A stretch of DNA of 64,000 nt from an uncultured Mollicutes bacterium (GCA_900539265.1 UQBM01000002.1:27433-91432), one strand, 5' to 3'; shown: positions 17,393 to 27,190, numbered from the stretch's first letter. The notes: a model not told the origin generated them from the sequence alone. Translations and numbers: made by a program.

Positions 17393-20300
17393 TTAATGTT
17401 TCTTTCTAAGTACAACTAAAGTGGTTGTAAGAATGATAGAAATTATAATATATATCAAAGTTGTATTACTACATGTACAATTTGTAGCCTTATCATTGAG
17501 GCTTGCTAAAGTTTGATCAAAGTCTTCCATAATCATTTCAATTTCTGCCTTTGAACCGGCCTTCATAATATCCGCTAAAATTTGATTACAATAATCTTTT
17601 GTCTCATCTGTTGATACATTAGTATTTTGAATTTTATTTGTTGCCTCAGCAATCGCCTCTAATAAGGCTTGGTGATGATTTTGAATTTCACTTTTAAATT
17701 TAGTAACTTCTATTTCAATTTTTTCAATATCATTTAACTTTTCAATATTTATAAACAATGCATCTTTTTTGGCATTAACCAATACTTTTTCTTTATCATT
17801 GTAATCCAAATTCGTAACAAAACTATTGATATCATCTTTCATATTTTGAATCATTAATTCTAAATAAGCTTTTGCAAAATTATTTCTTAATGTTTGAACC
17901 TCTTCAGTCGTTTTAGATAATGCTATTGTTTGTTTATACTGATAGATAAGTTGTTGAATATTGGCTTTATCTGAATTTAATGAGTTTAAATATTCATTTG
18001 CCTCATTAATAGCCTTTATCAATTCTTCAATATAAAGTGTAGCCTCATTTATACAACTATCCTTATAAGTCTTTACTTCTTCTTGGTTTCCAGCAAGCAT
18101 AATTTGATTTTTAGCATTATCGATCATAATTGTTAAATATTCTTGTTGACTATCTGTATACCAAGATTTGATTAATCTATCTAACTCTTCGCAAGCAGCC
18201 GTCTTTGTAACAATCAATTCTTCATGAAGAACATTTAACCAAGTTATAAACTGGCTTGGCACTTTTTTAATTTCTTCAATTGAAGCCATTTTGCTTATTA
18301 ATTCCTCTTGTTCTGTAGCAAGAGTTTTTATATATACAATTTCCTTTTCTCCATATGATAATTGATTAATATAAGCTTTTATTTCATCAATCGCATGTTG
18401 GCGAGCTTTTGCAACATTTTCAAAATATAAATTAATCGTATCATAAGCTCTTGTCCAAATATATTCGATATCGCTTTGTTTAGTGGCATTATTAATTTGG
18501 ACTTTAAAACTCTCACCATCTTTTATAAGTTCTTGTCTTTCTGCTTCAGTAACATCTGTAAATGAGGCAATTAAATCATCAATTTTTTTAATATACTGTT
18601 CTTTTACTTGTTGAAGTATCGCTTCTTCTTCTTTAATTGTTAAAATATCGCCAATATCTTTTAGTACATTTTCTACAATTTGATTGACTTCATCGTTGTT
18701 TGTAGCAACATTAGCAATCAAGTTTTTAGCCTCTTCTAATAAAGAACTGACGATTTGTCTATTTTCCATAGAATAAAGTGATAAATCAATTGTTGCTTCT
18801 AAGTTTTTAATAGCATCTTCTTTATATTTAAGCAATTCCTCTTCTATTGTCAAGAATTCATCTAATTTATTTTTAGCCTCTATGACAAGTTCATCAATCA
18901 AATCTAAAGAGTTAGTATCATTTATTTGACTGATTATTGTATTTAAATATGAAGTTATAAGATTTTGGTTAATACTACTATAATTATTAAAATCTAAATA
19001 ATTATTTAATTCACTTATTGCATTTTGTTTTTTAGTAGTAAGTTCTATTTTTAATTGATTAATTTGATCGATTGCTTCTAGTAATTTTTGATAATTTGTA
19101 ACAAGAAGTTTAGCATCATTACTTAAGCTATCATATTGATTTTTGATATCATTAACAATTGCCTCATCTGCAAGCGTAATATTTAAAGAAAGACCATCAA
19201 TTAAAGATATAATATATTCAGCTTTTTGCTCATCTGTTAAGGCAGCTTCTTCATCAATATAGGCTTTCATTCCAATATTTAGTTTAGTAACGGGGGTCAT
19301 TGGTGAACCAGTTATTAAAGTATCTAAATAGCGTACAATAATAATAGTTTCATTAGGCTCTAATACAATAGAACTACTCGTATCAAAACCATGAACTAAG
19401 GTTTTAATTTCATTACTAGCCACAATTATATATCCATCATTATTAGATGATTTACTCTCAAAAGCATCCGTTAAATAAAAGGATATATTACTAGTGGTTT
19501 TATTTACATATACCCCTGCTACTGATGACCAACTACATGGTTGAATGTTTGTTGGATCATCAATTTCATGATAATTACCTAAAGCAAGAAATAAAACATT
19601 ATTTTCAATAACAAAAGTATGACCAGACCAACCAATATATCCTGTTCCCCCTTCATCATATGCACCATCATCATCTGGTCCCATTGAACTAGGATCATTT
19701 CGGTAAAATAACGCATTTTCATTTTTAGCACTATATCCAATGTTTACCAAAATTTCTTTACTAACACTAAGATTATTTTCTGTAAGTGTTATAATTAAAG
19801 GAATTTCTTTTACAGCTAAATAATTTTTTAATTTAACTCCTGTTGTAATGTTATAAAGATTAATATCATCACTATTTTTATATTGCAAAGTCATATTATT
19901 TTTTAAAGGAATTGTCCTATTGGTTTTAATATGTAAATCTAAAGTATTTATATAAGTTTGCAATTGTTCTTCTATTATTTCATATTCTTCAATAATTTCT
20001 TCAGCTGCCACTAATTGATCTAAATTAGTAACTTTTTGTTGTTCTTGAGTAGACAAAGTATTATATAAATTACGAATATGAATAATTATATTTTTTGCCT
20101 CATAAGTAATAGGGTTAGGTAAATTATTAATTAGAGAAATAATAGTACTATGGTCAACTGAAGCATTTACAATTACAGCCTCACTTGTTTCGTTTGCAAG
20201 ATTAACAGAGGCAACATAGTAATTATAATTACTGAAATCATCAACTGCAATACTTGTTGTTTGAATATATTTATATATATGATTTATATCATTTTTATCA

Positions 20301-21811
20301 AGAATCGTACCTTTTGGTACTTTATAAATTATATAACCTCTACTATTTTCTACTTCATTAAAACTAATTGTACTTGTTTGTTCGTCATAATTTATCATTG
20401 TTGGTGCTACTTCATCTAAAAGAGGAGCATAATATTTACTAATAGCACCTGGGATTTTTTTAGCCCAATAATCATTAGAAATTAGATTTACTGCATGGTT
20501 TACAATATCACTAGAAGTTTGTTTTAGTGATGAATATTTATAAAAACATGCTCCATCAAATTCAGGATATTGACCAGCATTTAAAAGTTGTAATTGAATC
20601 TCATTTTCATTGTATTTCCAATATTTATACGAACCCTCAGTACTGGGATCAGCCCCCATATAAATACCAAGACCAGTATAAAAATTAACCTTTTTATTAC
20701 GAACAGCCCAACTCCACCATTTGGTTAATTCTACGAAATTAGCACCACTATGTTCAATTGCCCAATAGCATTGTGGCATAATATAATCAATCCATTCATG
20801 ATTAATCCAGTTTAAAGTATCTGAATATAAATAATCATCATAGTGAGCAAAACCTGAAGTATTTGAATAAGTGGGCATTGTTAAATTACCATTTGCGTCA
20901 TAAGTTGGAGCTTTTTGATAGCCACCATTTTTATAAATTCCAGAAGGTGAAATTCCAAGTTGAACTGCTTTGTGATTTTCTTGATTATAAGCACGAATTT
21001 CATTAGACAAAGCCTCAATAAATAAATCGACTTGTTTTCTTCTAAAATCACCAATTGAAAGATTTTCGGTATTATATTTTTCTCTTGTTGAGGTATCATC
21101 TGCACCATCAATATAAAAATAATCATCAAAATGAATAGCATCAACATCATAATTTTCAATTAACTCCATACAAGTATCAACAATAAAACTGCGCACTTCT
21201 GGAATGCCTGGATCAAAAATAACATTATTACCAACTTTAATTAAATTATTTTCATCATTTGCAGGATTAACTGCTGGAAGAGCCTCTGCTACATATTGTG
21301 AATTAGAACCATCACCAGAAATTCGATAAGGATTAAGCCATGCATGAAATTCAATTCCTCTTTGATGACACGCATTAATTAACCACTCAAGCGGATCAAA
21401 AACATCAAAATCAACTTCACTCCACCAACTAGCAAGAGGATTTAATGATGATTTATATAAAGCATTATTATGTGTACGTACATGAAAAACAATGGCATTC
21501 ATACCCATTTTGTCCATATCATCTAAAACATTATTCATCATTTGTTTAAACTGAGCTTCACTTGTATATCCTGAAATGTCACTCGCAAACACTGTTACCC
21601 AAACTGCTCTTAATTGGTTAGTTGGATAATTATATTCTGAAAGTTTATATACTTTTTCATTTGAACCTCGATATGTAAGGTCACTTCCTGTATGCGTCTT
21701 TAATACTTCAAGACCTTCGGCTTTAACATCATTTACTTTTATTCCAAACAAAGTAAATAAAAAATTAAAAACTAACAGAAATAAAATTAATTTTTTTGTC
21801 GTCTTATTCAT
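17393..21811 (-). CDS. Secreted family-10-like glycosyl hydrolase (GHL10) on a helical stalk, membrane-anchored
   Basis: Residues 1-31 are a signal peptide. Residues about 65-430 are a DUF187/GHL10 glycosidase-like barrel (LRAVWVTVF, GMNAIVFHVRTHN, FDPLEWLINACHQRGIEFHA, DAIHFDDYFY, MPQCYWAIEHSG). About 465-550 is a fibronectin-like domain. Two copies of a helical repeat follow, near 560-620 and near 870-930 (ITLADEAIVNDIKNQYDSLS). Between them is a beta-rich domain with an acidic SMGPDDDGAYDEGG loop. About 930-1440 is a FIVAR-like coiled coil. The protein ends in a membrane helix (about 1448-1467) and basic RKKH tail, with no LPXTG. GHL10 proteins are thought to act on glycans, possibly the cell wall. 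The ribosome site GAAGGAG is clear. Confidence 0.88.
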   Translation of the reverse strand: MNKTTKKLILFLLVFNFLFTLFGIKVNDVKAEGLEVLKTHTGSDLTYRGSNEKVYKLSEYNYPTNQLRAVWVTVFASDISGYTSEAQFKQMMNNVLDDMDKMGMNAIVFHVRTHNNALYKSSLNPLASWWSEVDFDVFDPLEWLINACHQRGIEFHAWLNPYRISGDGSNSQYVAEALPAVNPANDENNLIKVGNNVIFDPGIPEVRSFIVDTCMELIENYDVDAIHFDDYFYIDGADDTSTREKYNTENLSIGDFRRKQVDLFIEALSNEIRAYNQENHKAVQLGISPSGIYKNGGYQKAPTYDANGNLTMPTYSNTSGFAHYDDYLYSDTLNWINHEWIDYIMPQCYWAIEHSGANFVELTKWWSWAVRNKKVNFYTGLGIYMGADPSTEGSYKYWKYNENEIQLQLLNAGQYPEFDGACFYKYSSLKQTSSDIVNHAVNLISNDYWAKKIPGAISKYYAPLLDEVAPTMINYDEQTSTISFNEVENSRGYIIYKVPKGTILDKNDINHIYKYIQTTSIAVDDFSNYNYYVASVNLANETSEAVIVNASVDHSTIISLINNLPNPITYEAKNIIIHIRNLYNTLSTQEQQKVTNLDQLVAAEEIIEEYEIIEEQLQTYINTLDLHIKTNRTIPLKNNMTLQYKNSDDINLYNITTGVKLKNYLAVKEIPLIITLTENNLSVSKEILVNIGYSAKNENALFYRNDPSSMGPDDDGAYDEGGTGYIGWSGHTFVIENNVLFLALGNYHEIDDPTNIQPCSWSSVAGVYVNKTTSNISFYLTDAFESKSSNNDGYIIVASNEIKTLVHGFDTSSSIVLEPNETIIIVRYLDTLITGSPMTPVTKLNIGMKAYIDEEAALTDEQKAEYIISLIDGLSLNITLADEAIVNDIKNQYDSLSNDAKLLVTNYQKLLEAIDQINQLKIELTTKKQNAISELNNYLDFNNYSSINQNLITSYLNTIISQINDTNSLDLIDELVIEAKNKLDEFLTIEEELLKYKEDAIKNLEATIDLSLYSMENRQIVSSLLEEAKNLIANVATNNDEVNQIVENVLKDIGDILTIKEEEAILQQVKEQYIKKIDDLIASFTDVTEAERQELIKDGESFKVQINNATKQSDIEYIWTRAYDTINLYFENVAKARQHAIDEIKAYINQLSYGEKEIVYIKTLATEQEELISKMASIEEIKKVPSQFITWLNVLHEELIVTKTAACEELDRLIKSWYTDSQQEYLTIMIDNAKNQIMLAGNQEEVKTYKDSCINEATLYIEELIKAINEANEYLNSLNSDKANIQQLIYQYKQTIALSKTTEEVQTLRNNFAKAYLELMIQNMKDDINSFVTNLDYNDKEKVLVNAKKDALFINIEKLNDIEKIEIEVTKFKSEIQNHHQALLEAIAEATNKIQNTNVSTDETKDYCNQILADIMKAGSKAEIEMIMEDFDQTLASLNDKATNCTCSNTTLIYIIISIILTTTLVVLRKKH

Positions 21812-21844
21812 AGTTTCTCCTTCTTTTTATATATTATTATATGT

Positions 21845-21850
21845 ATTATA
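21845..21850 (-). promoter_or_regulatory. Probable -10 box of the glycosidase-like gene
   Basis: Minus-strand TATAAT 34 bases before the start, with a weak -35 (TTAATA) 16 bases upstream. Confidence 0.5.
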
Positions 21851-21945
21851 GCATAATTTTTAAGAATATTAAAGATGAATGCAAACGTTTTTATGGAAAT
21901 TTTAGTTAAATTTCTAAATATTTTCATAAAATAAAAATTTTTACA

Positions 21946-21951
21946 TATAAT
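21946..21951 (+). promoter_or_regulatory. Probable -10 box of tspO
   Basis: TATAAT at 21946-21951 with a weak -35 (TTCATA) 17 bases upstream; the start codon is 22 bases downstream with AAGAGG between. Confidence 0.5.
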
Positions 21952-21973
21952 CATACTAAGAGGTACTTGTGTT

Positions 21974-22438
21974 ATGAAATGGTTAAAAAGAATTTTATTA
22001 TTTGTTTTGGTAGTTTTTTTATATTTTTTACCTTCTTTAATTTTTAGAAGTGATTTAGAATTTTACGATAGTTTAGAAGGACCTAAACTACCTAGTATTG
22101 TTTTCCCTATTGTTTGGAGTATTATTTATGTTTTGATGGGAATTTTTGTTGTTAGTATTTTTGACAAAAGAAAAGATTACAATAAAAAAGATTTTACTCG
22201 AGTTATTATTTTCCTTGTCATCAATTACGTTATTAGCTTTACCTTTCCTTACTTTTTCTTTATTAAACAAAGTTTATTTTTAGGGTATGTAACAACACTT
22301 CTTAGCTTTCTTACAATTACACTTACAACAATTGAATCCTTACTTCTTTCTAAAAAAACATCTTTCCTTCTTTTACCATATGTATTATGGGGTATAGTTG
22401 CTTCAGTATTTTCTATTTTATTATATTTGAATAATTAA
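21974..22438 (+). CDS. tspO: TspO/MBR family membrane protein
   Basis: A five-helix membrane protein of 154 residues. Family landmarks are visible: LPSIVFPIVWSIIYVLMG in the first loop and helix, the F-P-Y-F-F-F stretch in the third helix, and YVLWGIVASVFSILLYLNN at the end. TspO proteins bind porphyrins or cholesterol-like ligands and modulate stress responses; the ligand here is unknown. The N-terminal stretch (about 30 residues before LPSIVFP) matches the usual first helix. It is alone between a weak promoter and a bidirectional terminator. Confidence 0.85.
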   Translation: MKWLKRILLFVLVVFLYFLPSLIFRSDLEFYDSLEGPKLPSIVFPIVWSIIYVLMGIFVVSIFDKRKDYNKKDFTRVIIFLVINYVISFTFPYFFFIKQSLFLGYVTTLLSFLTITLTTIESLLLSKKTSFLLLPYVLWGIVASVFSILLYLNN

Positions 22439-22442
22439 AAAT

Positions 22443-22476
22443 AAAAGTGTGTAGTAGTCTCTACACACTTTTTAAT
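22443..22476. terminator. Bidirectional terminator
   Basis: AAAAGTGTGTAG and CTACACACTTTT form a perfect 12-bp stem with a six-base loop, between tspO and the convergent M18 peptidase. Confidence 0.92.
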
Positions 22477-22502
22477 AGGAAATTATCAAGAAGTAATTTT
22501 AA

Positions 22503-23768
22503 TCAACCAAGAGATATTTCATCCTTATTTATCATTATTTTTGATTCATAATATTTTGTTAAAGCTCTTAACATATAATCGAAGTCTTTTACCCCTGCTA
22601 ATTCAGTAGTTGAATGCATTGCTAGTTGAGGTAAACCAATATCAATACTTGGAATACTTATATGTGATTGTAAAATAGAACCTAGTGTACTACCACCCCT
22701 TTGATCGCTACGATTTGTATAATCTTGATACAAGATTTTAAGATCTTTACACATCTTTTTAAAAATAGCCTCACTTAAACCATCGGTTGTATATCTTAAT
22801 CCTGCTTGATGTTTGATAACAATACCTTCATTCATATATACCATATTAGTAATATCACTTTTTTCAGGATGATTGGGATGAACTGCATGAGCATTATCAG
22901 CCGATATTAACAAAGAATTAGCAAGTAATATTTTAAAATTTAGTTTAAAACTATTAGCAATCCTTTCAAGAACATCCTTCACGAAAGAGGAATCAGCCGC
23001 GTTTGCAGCAACACTTCCAACCTCTTCATTATTTAAAACTGTACAAACAGCTATATTTTGATTATTTGCCTTAATTAAACTATCAACACAGATATATGCA
23101 CATTCTAAATCATCTAGTCTTGATGAAAAAAGATATTCATTATTACTTCCTACTACTTGCGCCTTTTCCTTATTATATAAGAATAAATCCATTGATAAGA
23201 CATTTTCTTGCTTTGTATACTTTAAAAGCACATCTTCAAATGATTGATTGCAGCTACCAAGAAGTGGCAACATATCAATTTGAGGATTAAAATTATTATC
23301 TTGAATTTTATTCAAATGAATTGCCACACTAGGAATAACAATGGTTTCATCTAAATTAACTAATACTTCTTTAATCTTATTTTCACTTTCAACAAATATT
23401 CTTCCCGCAATCCCTAAAGGCCTATCGAACCAACTATAAGCAATCATTCCACCATACCCTTCAGTATTAAGTTTCGTATAGTTATTCTTCATATCTTTTA
23501 TTGTTGGATGAGGCTTTAATTTGTAAGATGGTGAATCACTATGGCTCGCTACTATATTAAAACCTATTTTTTCTAGTTGTTTGGGAATTTTAAAAGCAAC
23601 AATACTTGAAGAATTTCTAATTACATAATAATTATTACCCTTTTCTAATTGCCAATCATCTTTTTCTTCTAATTTAGTAAAACCATTTGCTTGTAATTTA
23701 GTTTCAATATTTTTTATTGCATGATAGCATGTATATGATTGATCTAAAAACTCTATTAATTCTTTCAT
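22503..23768 (-). CDS. M18 family aminopeptidase
   Basis: Di-zinc aminopeptidase removing N-terminal residues from peptides in the cytoplasm. The metal and catalytic positions are visible: SHSDSP (His76, Asp78), NNEEVGSVAANAADS, SADNAHAVHPNHPEKSD, TTDGLSEA, and the C-terminal histidine in LAMHSTTE. The 421 residues are normal. Its stop is TGA, showing that TGA is not read as tryptophan in this genome. The start overlaps the M29 gene stop by one base (TAATG), so two different peptidases are translated in series. Confidence 0.93.
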   Translation of the reverse strand: MKELIEFLDQSYTCYHAIKNIETKLQANGFTKLEEKDDWQLEKGNNYYVIRNSSSIVAFKIPKQLEKIGFNIVASHSDSPSYKLKPHPTIKDMKNNYTKLNTEGYGGMIAYSWFDRPLGIAGRIFVESENKIKEVLVNLDETIVIPSVAIHLNKIQDNNFNPQIDMLPLLGSCNQSFEDVLLKYTKQENVLSMDLFLYNKEKAQVVGSNNEYLFSSRLDDLECAYICVDSLIKANNQNIAVCTVLNNEEVGSVAANAADSSFVKDVLERIANSFKLNFKILLANSLLISADNAHAVHPNHPEKSDITNMVYMNEGIVIKHQAGLRYTTDGLSEAIFKKMCKDLKILYQDYTNRSDQRGGSTLGSILQSHISIPSIDIGLPQLAMHSTTELAGVKDFDYMLRALTKYYESKIMINKDEISLG

Positions 23769-25006
23769 TAAAAAACAAAATTTCCCTTCACAAAAATTGG
23801 TATTTGTTTACCATCATAAGTATATCCTGTAATTTTCATATCGCTACTACCAAACATAAAATCTACATGGGTAAGTGATACATTGTAACCTAGTTTAACT
23901 AACTCTTCTTCTTTCATAGTTGTACCATTTACTACATTCATTGAGTAAGCATTACCTAAAGCTAAGTGGCAAGAAGCATTTTCATCAAATAAAGTATTAT
24001 TAAATAAAATATTTAAGTTAGAAATTGGTGAATTATGTGATATCAAGGCTACCTCGCCAAGACGTGACGAACCTTCATCAAGTTCAATTAAACTTTTTAA
24101 AGCCTCATATCCTTCTTTAGCATCAAAATCTACAACCTTTCCATCTTTAAAAATAAAATAAAAATCCTTAATTAAAGTCCCTTGATAATTAAGAGGTTTC
24201 GTACTTACTACTTTACCATTCACTTTATCTTTATGAGGCATTGTAAAGATTTCCTCTGTTGGAATATTTGGTACAAAATAGACTCCATTACCACCCATTT
24301 CGCCACCGCCAGCCCAAATATGTGATTGAACTAATTCAATTTCTAAATCGGTGCCAAGGCTATTTTCAAAATGAAGTTTTTTAAAATTATAATCATTCAT
24401 TTTTTTACTATGATTCTCCAAATTTTTAGTATGATTTATCCACTCTTCTTTTTCATCATTATCAAGAGATATTCTTGATGTATACATAATCGCATCAAAT
24501 AGTTTATCCCAAGCCTCATCTATCGCTACATTAGGAAAAACGGTTTTTGCCCAGTCATCATTTGGGTATGCAACAATTGTCCACTGAGATTTACTTGAAC
24601 TATAGTGATTTTGAAAAAAGGTTGTTTTAGGTCCAATAGCACGATTTGCCATCATCATCTTATTGACATCAATCCCTTCCATTGCATGAGGATTTTTAGA
24701 ATCAATGACAATACGACAGGCATTATTATCAACAAAATATCTCATTTTAGAAAGATTCCATTCTGGAATTTCTTGAAGCGTCTCATCGCTTGCATAAGTA
24801 TAATAATTTTTAGTTAATTCATCATCATTCCACTCAACATAAACCTTTTTAGCTCCTACAAGATAGGCTTCTTTTTGAATAAGTTTAACAAGCGGTGCTG
24901 CATGCAAATCAGATGTAATCACCACAATTTGATTTTTTTGAACATTTGCTCCCACCCTTACCGCAAGACTTGCTAATTTTTTCGTAAGTATTTCTTTTTT
25001 ATTCAT
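23768..25006 (-). CDS. M29 family aminopeptidase
   Basis: Metal-dependent aminopeptidase of the AmpS/PepS type. Visible are the GANVQKNQIVVITSDLHAAPLVK N-terminal domain, GGGEMGGNGVYFVPNIPTEE in the catalytic region and SLTHVDFMFGSSDMKITG at the C-terminus, each holding family metal ligands (Glu, His, Asp). The ATG at 25004-25006, preceded by AAGGAG, is chosen over a further upstream start. The ORF overlaps the end of the ABC-F gene by eight bases. Together with the M18 gene it suggests peptide use as a nutrient source. Confidence 0.9.
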   Translation of the reverse strand: MNKKEILTKKLASLAVRVGANVQKNQIVVITSDLHAAPLVKLIQKEAYLVGAKKVYVEWNDDELTKNYYTYASDETLQEIPEWNLSKMRYFVDNNACRIVIDSKNPHAMEGIDVNKMMMANRAIGPKTTFFQNHYSSSKSQWTIVAYPNDDWAKTVFPNVAIDEAWDKLFDAIMYTSRISLDNDEKEEWINHTKNLENHSKKMNDYNFKKLHFENSLGTDLEIELVQSHIWAGGGEMGGNGVYFVPNIPTEEIFTMPHKDKVNGKVVSTKPLNYQGTLIKDFYFIFKDGKVVDFDAKEGYEALKSLIELDEGSSRLGEVALISHNSPISNLNILFNNTLFDENASCHLALGNAYSMNVVNGTTMKEEELVKLGYNVSLTHVDFMFGSSDMKITGYTYDGKQIPIFVKGNFVF

Positions 25007-26780
25007 AATATTTCTCCTTTTTGTATTTTTCAATTTGTTCATTTATATTATTTAAATATTCATATCTTTCATACATATAATCTAATACATTCTTTTTTTC
25101 TTGAATTTCTTTTTCTATACTAAGAATTTTTAAATAATCACTTCCCCACAAAAACATTTGTTCATTTAAAGTTTTGATTTGACTTTCTAAATCCATAATT
25201 TTATCTTCAATTTGATCAAATTCTTTTTTCTCAGAAGAAGTAAAACGAGGAATTTTTTTAGTTATATGTTCTTTAGAACTTTGATTTTTCTTTTCCACTA
25301 AACTTGCTTCTTTAATATAATCACTAATTAGACCCGTATATTCCTTAATATTACCATCTTGATAGATAAAACAATGATCAACAACTTTGTCTAAAAAATA
25401 CCGATCATGAGATATAACAATCACTGCTCCTTTAAAAGTTTCTAAATAGTTTTCTAAAATTTCTAAAGTATATATATCTAAATCATTTGTTGGTTCGTCT
25501 AGTAATAAAATATTAGGATTAGTAATTAAGATAGACAAAAGTTGAAGCCGTCTTTTTTCTCCTCCTGATAAAGTGGCAATATTCATATATTGTTGATTTT
25601 TCGAAAACAAAAATTCTTCAAGTAGATGAGTAGCAGTAATCGTACCATTTATCGTTTGGACAACTTCACCAAATTGTCGAATGTAATCAATAATTTTCAT
25701 ATTTTGATCAAATTCAAAATCTTCTTGTTTTAAATATCCAATTTTAACTGTTTCACCAATTGTAATTGTTCCTTTCAGTGGTTTCAATTGTTGTAAAATA
25801 GTTTTAAATAGGGTTGTCTTACCACTACCATTTTTGCCAACAACGCCAAGTCGATCAAACCGTTTGACGTTATATGAAAAATTACTAAATAAAGTTTTAC
25901 CATCTACTACTTGTGTTAAATTTTCAATATGAATTGTTTTATTTCCTAATCTTGAAACTTTGGAAGAAAAAGCCATTTCTCGCTTTATTTCCCCAATTGT
26001 ATTATTCTGTTGATTTACTTCTTGTTCTAAGGCTTGAAAACGTAATAGTCGCTCTTTTGATTTCGTTGAACGAGCCTGAGGATTAAGACTTGCCCAAACA
26101 GCCTCTTTTTTTAAAAGAGCTTTTAATTTGCGCGAAGATGCTATCATTGATTCCATTCTTTGTTCTTTTAAAAGAAGATATGAAGAATAATTTGCATCAT
26201 ATAGATATAACTTACCCATTTCAATATCAAGAGTTTTTTTAGTAATTCGCTCCAAAAAATAACGATCATGCGTAACCAATAATAGGGCCTTATTCCACTT
26301 AATAAGATATTTTTCTAACCAATTTATCATCCAAATATCTAAATGATTAGTTGGTTCATCTAAAATTAATAACTCACAAGGTTGTAAAAGCATAATTGCT
26401 AGTGCTAATCTTCTTTTTTCACCACCAGATAATATTTGAATTTTTTTATCATATTCATCAAGTCCAAATTTAGAAAGCATTGATTTTACTTCAAATTCAT
26501 TTTCGACTTGTGCTAATCTTAAGGCTTCATTCAATATTGTTTTATTGATATCAAAAGATGGTTCTTGTTCTAAATAAGCTATTTTTAGATTATTTTTTTT
26601 ATAAATTTTCCCATCATCAATAACATCATTAAAATAAATGGCTTTTAATAAAGTTGATTTACCTACACCATTAACACCAACAATACCTATTTTATCATTT
26701 TCATTAATTGTAAAAGATACCTTATTTAAAATTATTTTATCTAAATATTTAACTGATACATTATGAAATGTTACAAGCAT
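24999..26780 (-). CDS. ABC-F family ATPase (Uup/EttA-like)
   Basis: Cytoplasmic translation-type ABC-F protein with two ATPase domains and no membrane helices. Walker A motifs are GVNGVGKST and GKNGSGKTT, signatures are LSGGEKRRLALA and LSGGEKRRLQLL, and Walker B are LLILDEPTNHLD and LLLDEPTNDLD. A linker between them (about 210-290) and a C-terminal coiled coil of about 90 residues (DKIMDLESQIKTLNEQMF...) resemble Uup. ABC-F proteins act on the ribosome or give antibiotic resistance; which is not decidable. First gene of the ABC-F/M29/M18 operon. Confidence 0.9.
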   Translation of the reverse strand: MLVTFHNVSVKYLDKIILNKVSFTINENDKIGIVGVNGVGKSTLLKAIYFNDVIDDGKIYKKNNLKIAYLEQEPSFDINKTILNEALRLAQVENEFEVKSMLSKFGLDEYDKKIQILSGGEKRRLALAIMLLQPCELLILDEPTNHLDIWMINWLEKYLIKWNKALLLVTHDRYFLERITKKTLDIEMGKLYLYDANYSSYLLLKEQRMESMIASSRKLKALLKKEAVWASLNPQARSTKSKERLLRFQALEQEVNQQNNTIGEIKREMAFSSKVSRLGNKTIHIENLTQVVDGKTLFSNFSYNVKRFDRLGVVGKNGSGKTTLFKTILQQLKPLKGTITIGETVKIGYLKQEDFEFDQNMKIIDYIRQFGEVVQTINGTITATHLLEEFLFSKNQQYMNIATLSGGEKRRLQLLSILITNPNILLLDEPTNDLDIYTLEILENYLETFKGAVIVISHDRYFLDKVVDHCFIYQDGNIKEYTGLISDYIKEASLVEKKNQSSKEHITKKIPRFTSSEKKEFDQIEDKIMDLESQIKTLNEQMFLWGSDYLKILSIEKEIQEKKNVLDYMYERYEYLNNINEQIEKYKKEKYYE

Positions 26781-26797
26781 TTTTATTCACCTTTATT

Positions 26798-26806
26798 ATT
26801 ATACCA
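26798..26806 (-). promoter_or_regulatory. Extended -10 promoter of the ABC-F operon
   Basis: Minus strand TGGTATAAT; no good -35 is visible. The start is about 18 bases downstream. Confidence 0.5.
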
Positions 26807-26864
26807 TATTTTAAAATTGTTTTTTGTTATTTTACATAAAATTAAGTTTTTTAATTTTTATTTA

Positions 26865-26900
26865 CAAAAGAAAAAGTCATAACTAAGTTATGACTTCTTT
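26865..26900 (-). terminator. Terminator after rpmE
   Basis: AAGTCATAAC pairs with GTTATGACTT around a three-base loop, then a T-rich run on the minus strand. Confidence 0.85.
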
Positions 26901-26905
26901 GTTTT

Positions 26906-27124
26906 TTACTTTTGATTGTTTTTAGCAAGACTTGCACGCTTGTTAAAACGATCAATTCTACCTGCTGCTTGAACAAATTTTTGTTCACCAGTATAAAATG
27001 GATGACATTTTGAACAAGTATCAACACGAATTTCACCTTTTGTTGAACCCGTTTCAAAAGTGTTCCCACAAGATACACAAGTAACAGTTACTTTTTGATA
27101 TTTTGGATGAATTCCTTCACGCAT
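26906..27124 (-). CDS. rpmE: Ribosomal protein L31, zinc-binding type
   Basis: The 72-residue protein is a complete L31 of the large ribosomal subunit. Four cysteines (16, 19, 37 and 40, in CVSCG and CSKC) form the zinc site of the C+ type. The conserved MREGIHPKYQ start and HPFYTGEQKF follow the family. A perfect promoter (27191-27219) and a leader of about 60 bases with a dyad precede it; AAGGAG lies before the ATG. It is a single-gene unit with its own terminator. Confidence 0.95.
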   Translation of the reverse strand: MREGIHPKYQKVTVTCVSCGNTFETGSTKGEIRVDTCSKCHPFYTGEQKFVQAAGRIDRFNKRASLAKNNQK

Positions 27125-27132
27125 AATTTTAT

Positions 27133-27180
27133 ACTCCTTCCGCCATGATTTGGTTACCTTTTAAATCATAGTAAGTTTTT
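27133..27180 (-). ncRNA. Structured 5' leader of rpmE (candidate L31 autoregulatory element)
   Basis: On the transcript, ATGATTT (27163-27169) pairs with AAATCAT (27145-27151) around an 11-base loop, just before GGCGGAAGGAG, the ribosome site. L31 leaders regulated by the protein itself are known in several bacteria. Identity with a known class is not established. Confidence 0.45.
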
Positions 27181-27190
27181 AACCTTTTCT

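Noticed and set aside
20881..21159. Minus-strand open frame inside the glycosidase-like gene
   Set aside because: It is in another frame within the catalytic domain of that protein and has no ribosome site.
22503..22505. Possible use of TGA as tryptophan
   Set aside because: The M18 peptidase ends at this TGA right after its expected C-terminus, and tryptophans in all proteins are TGG; the code is standard.
26851..27078. Minus-strand open frame overlapping rpmE
   Set aside because: It lies in another frame of the L31 gene, whose zinc cysteines and promoter are clear; it is a shadow.
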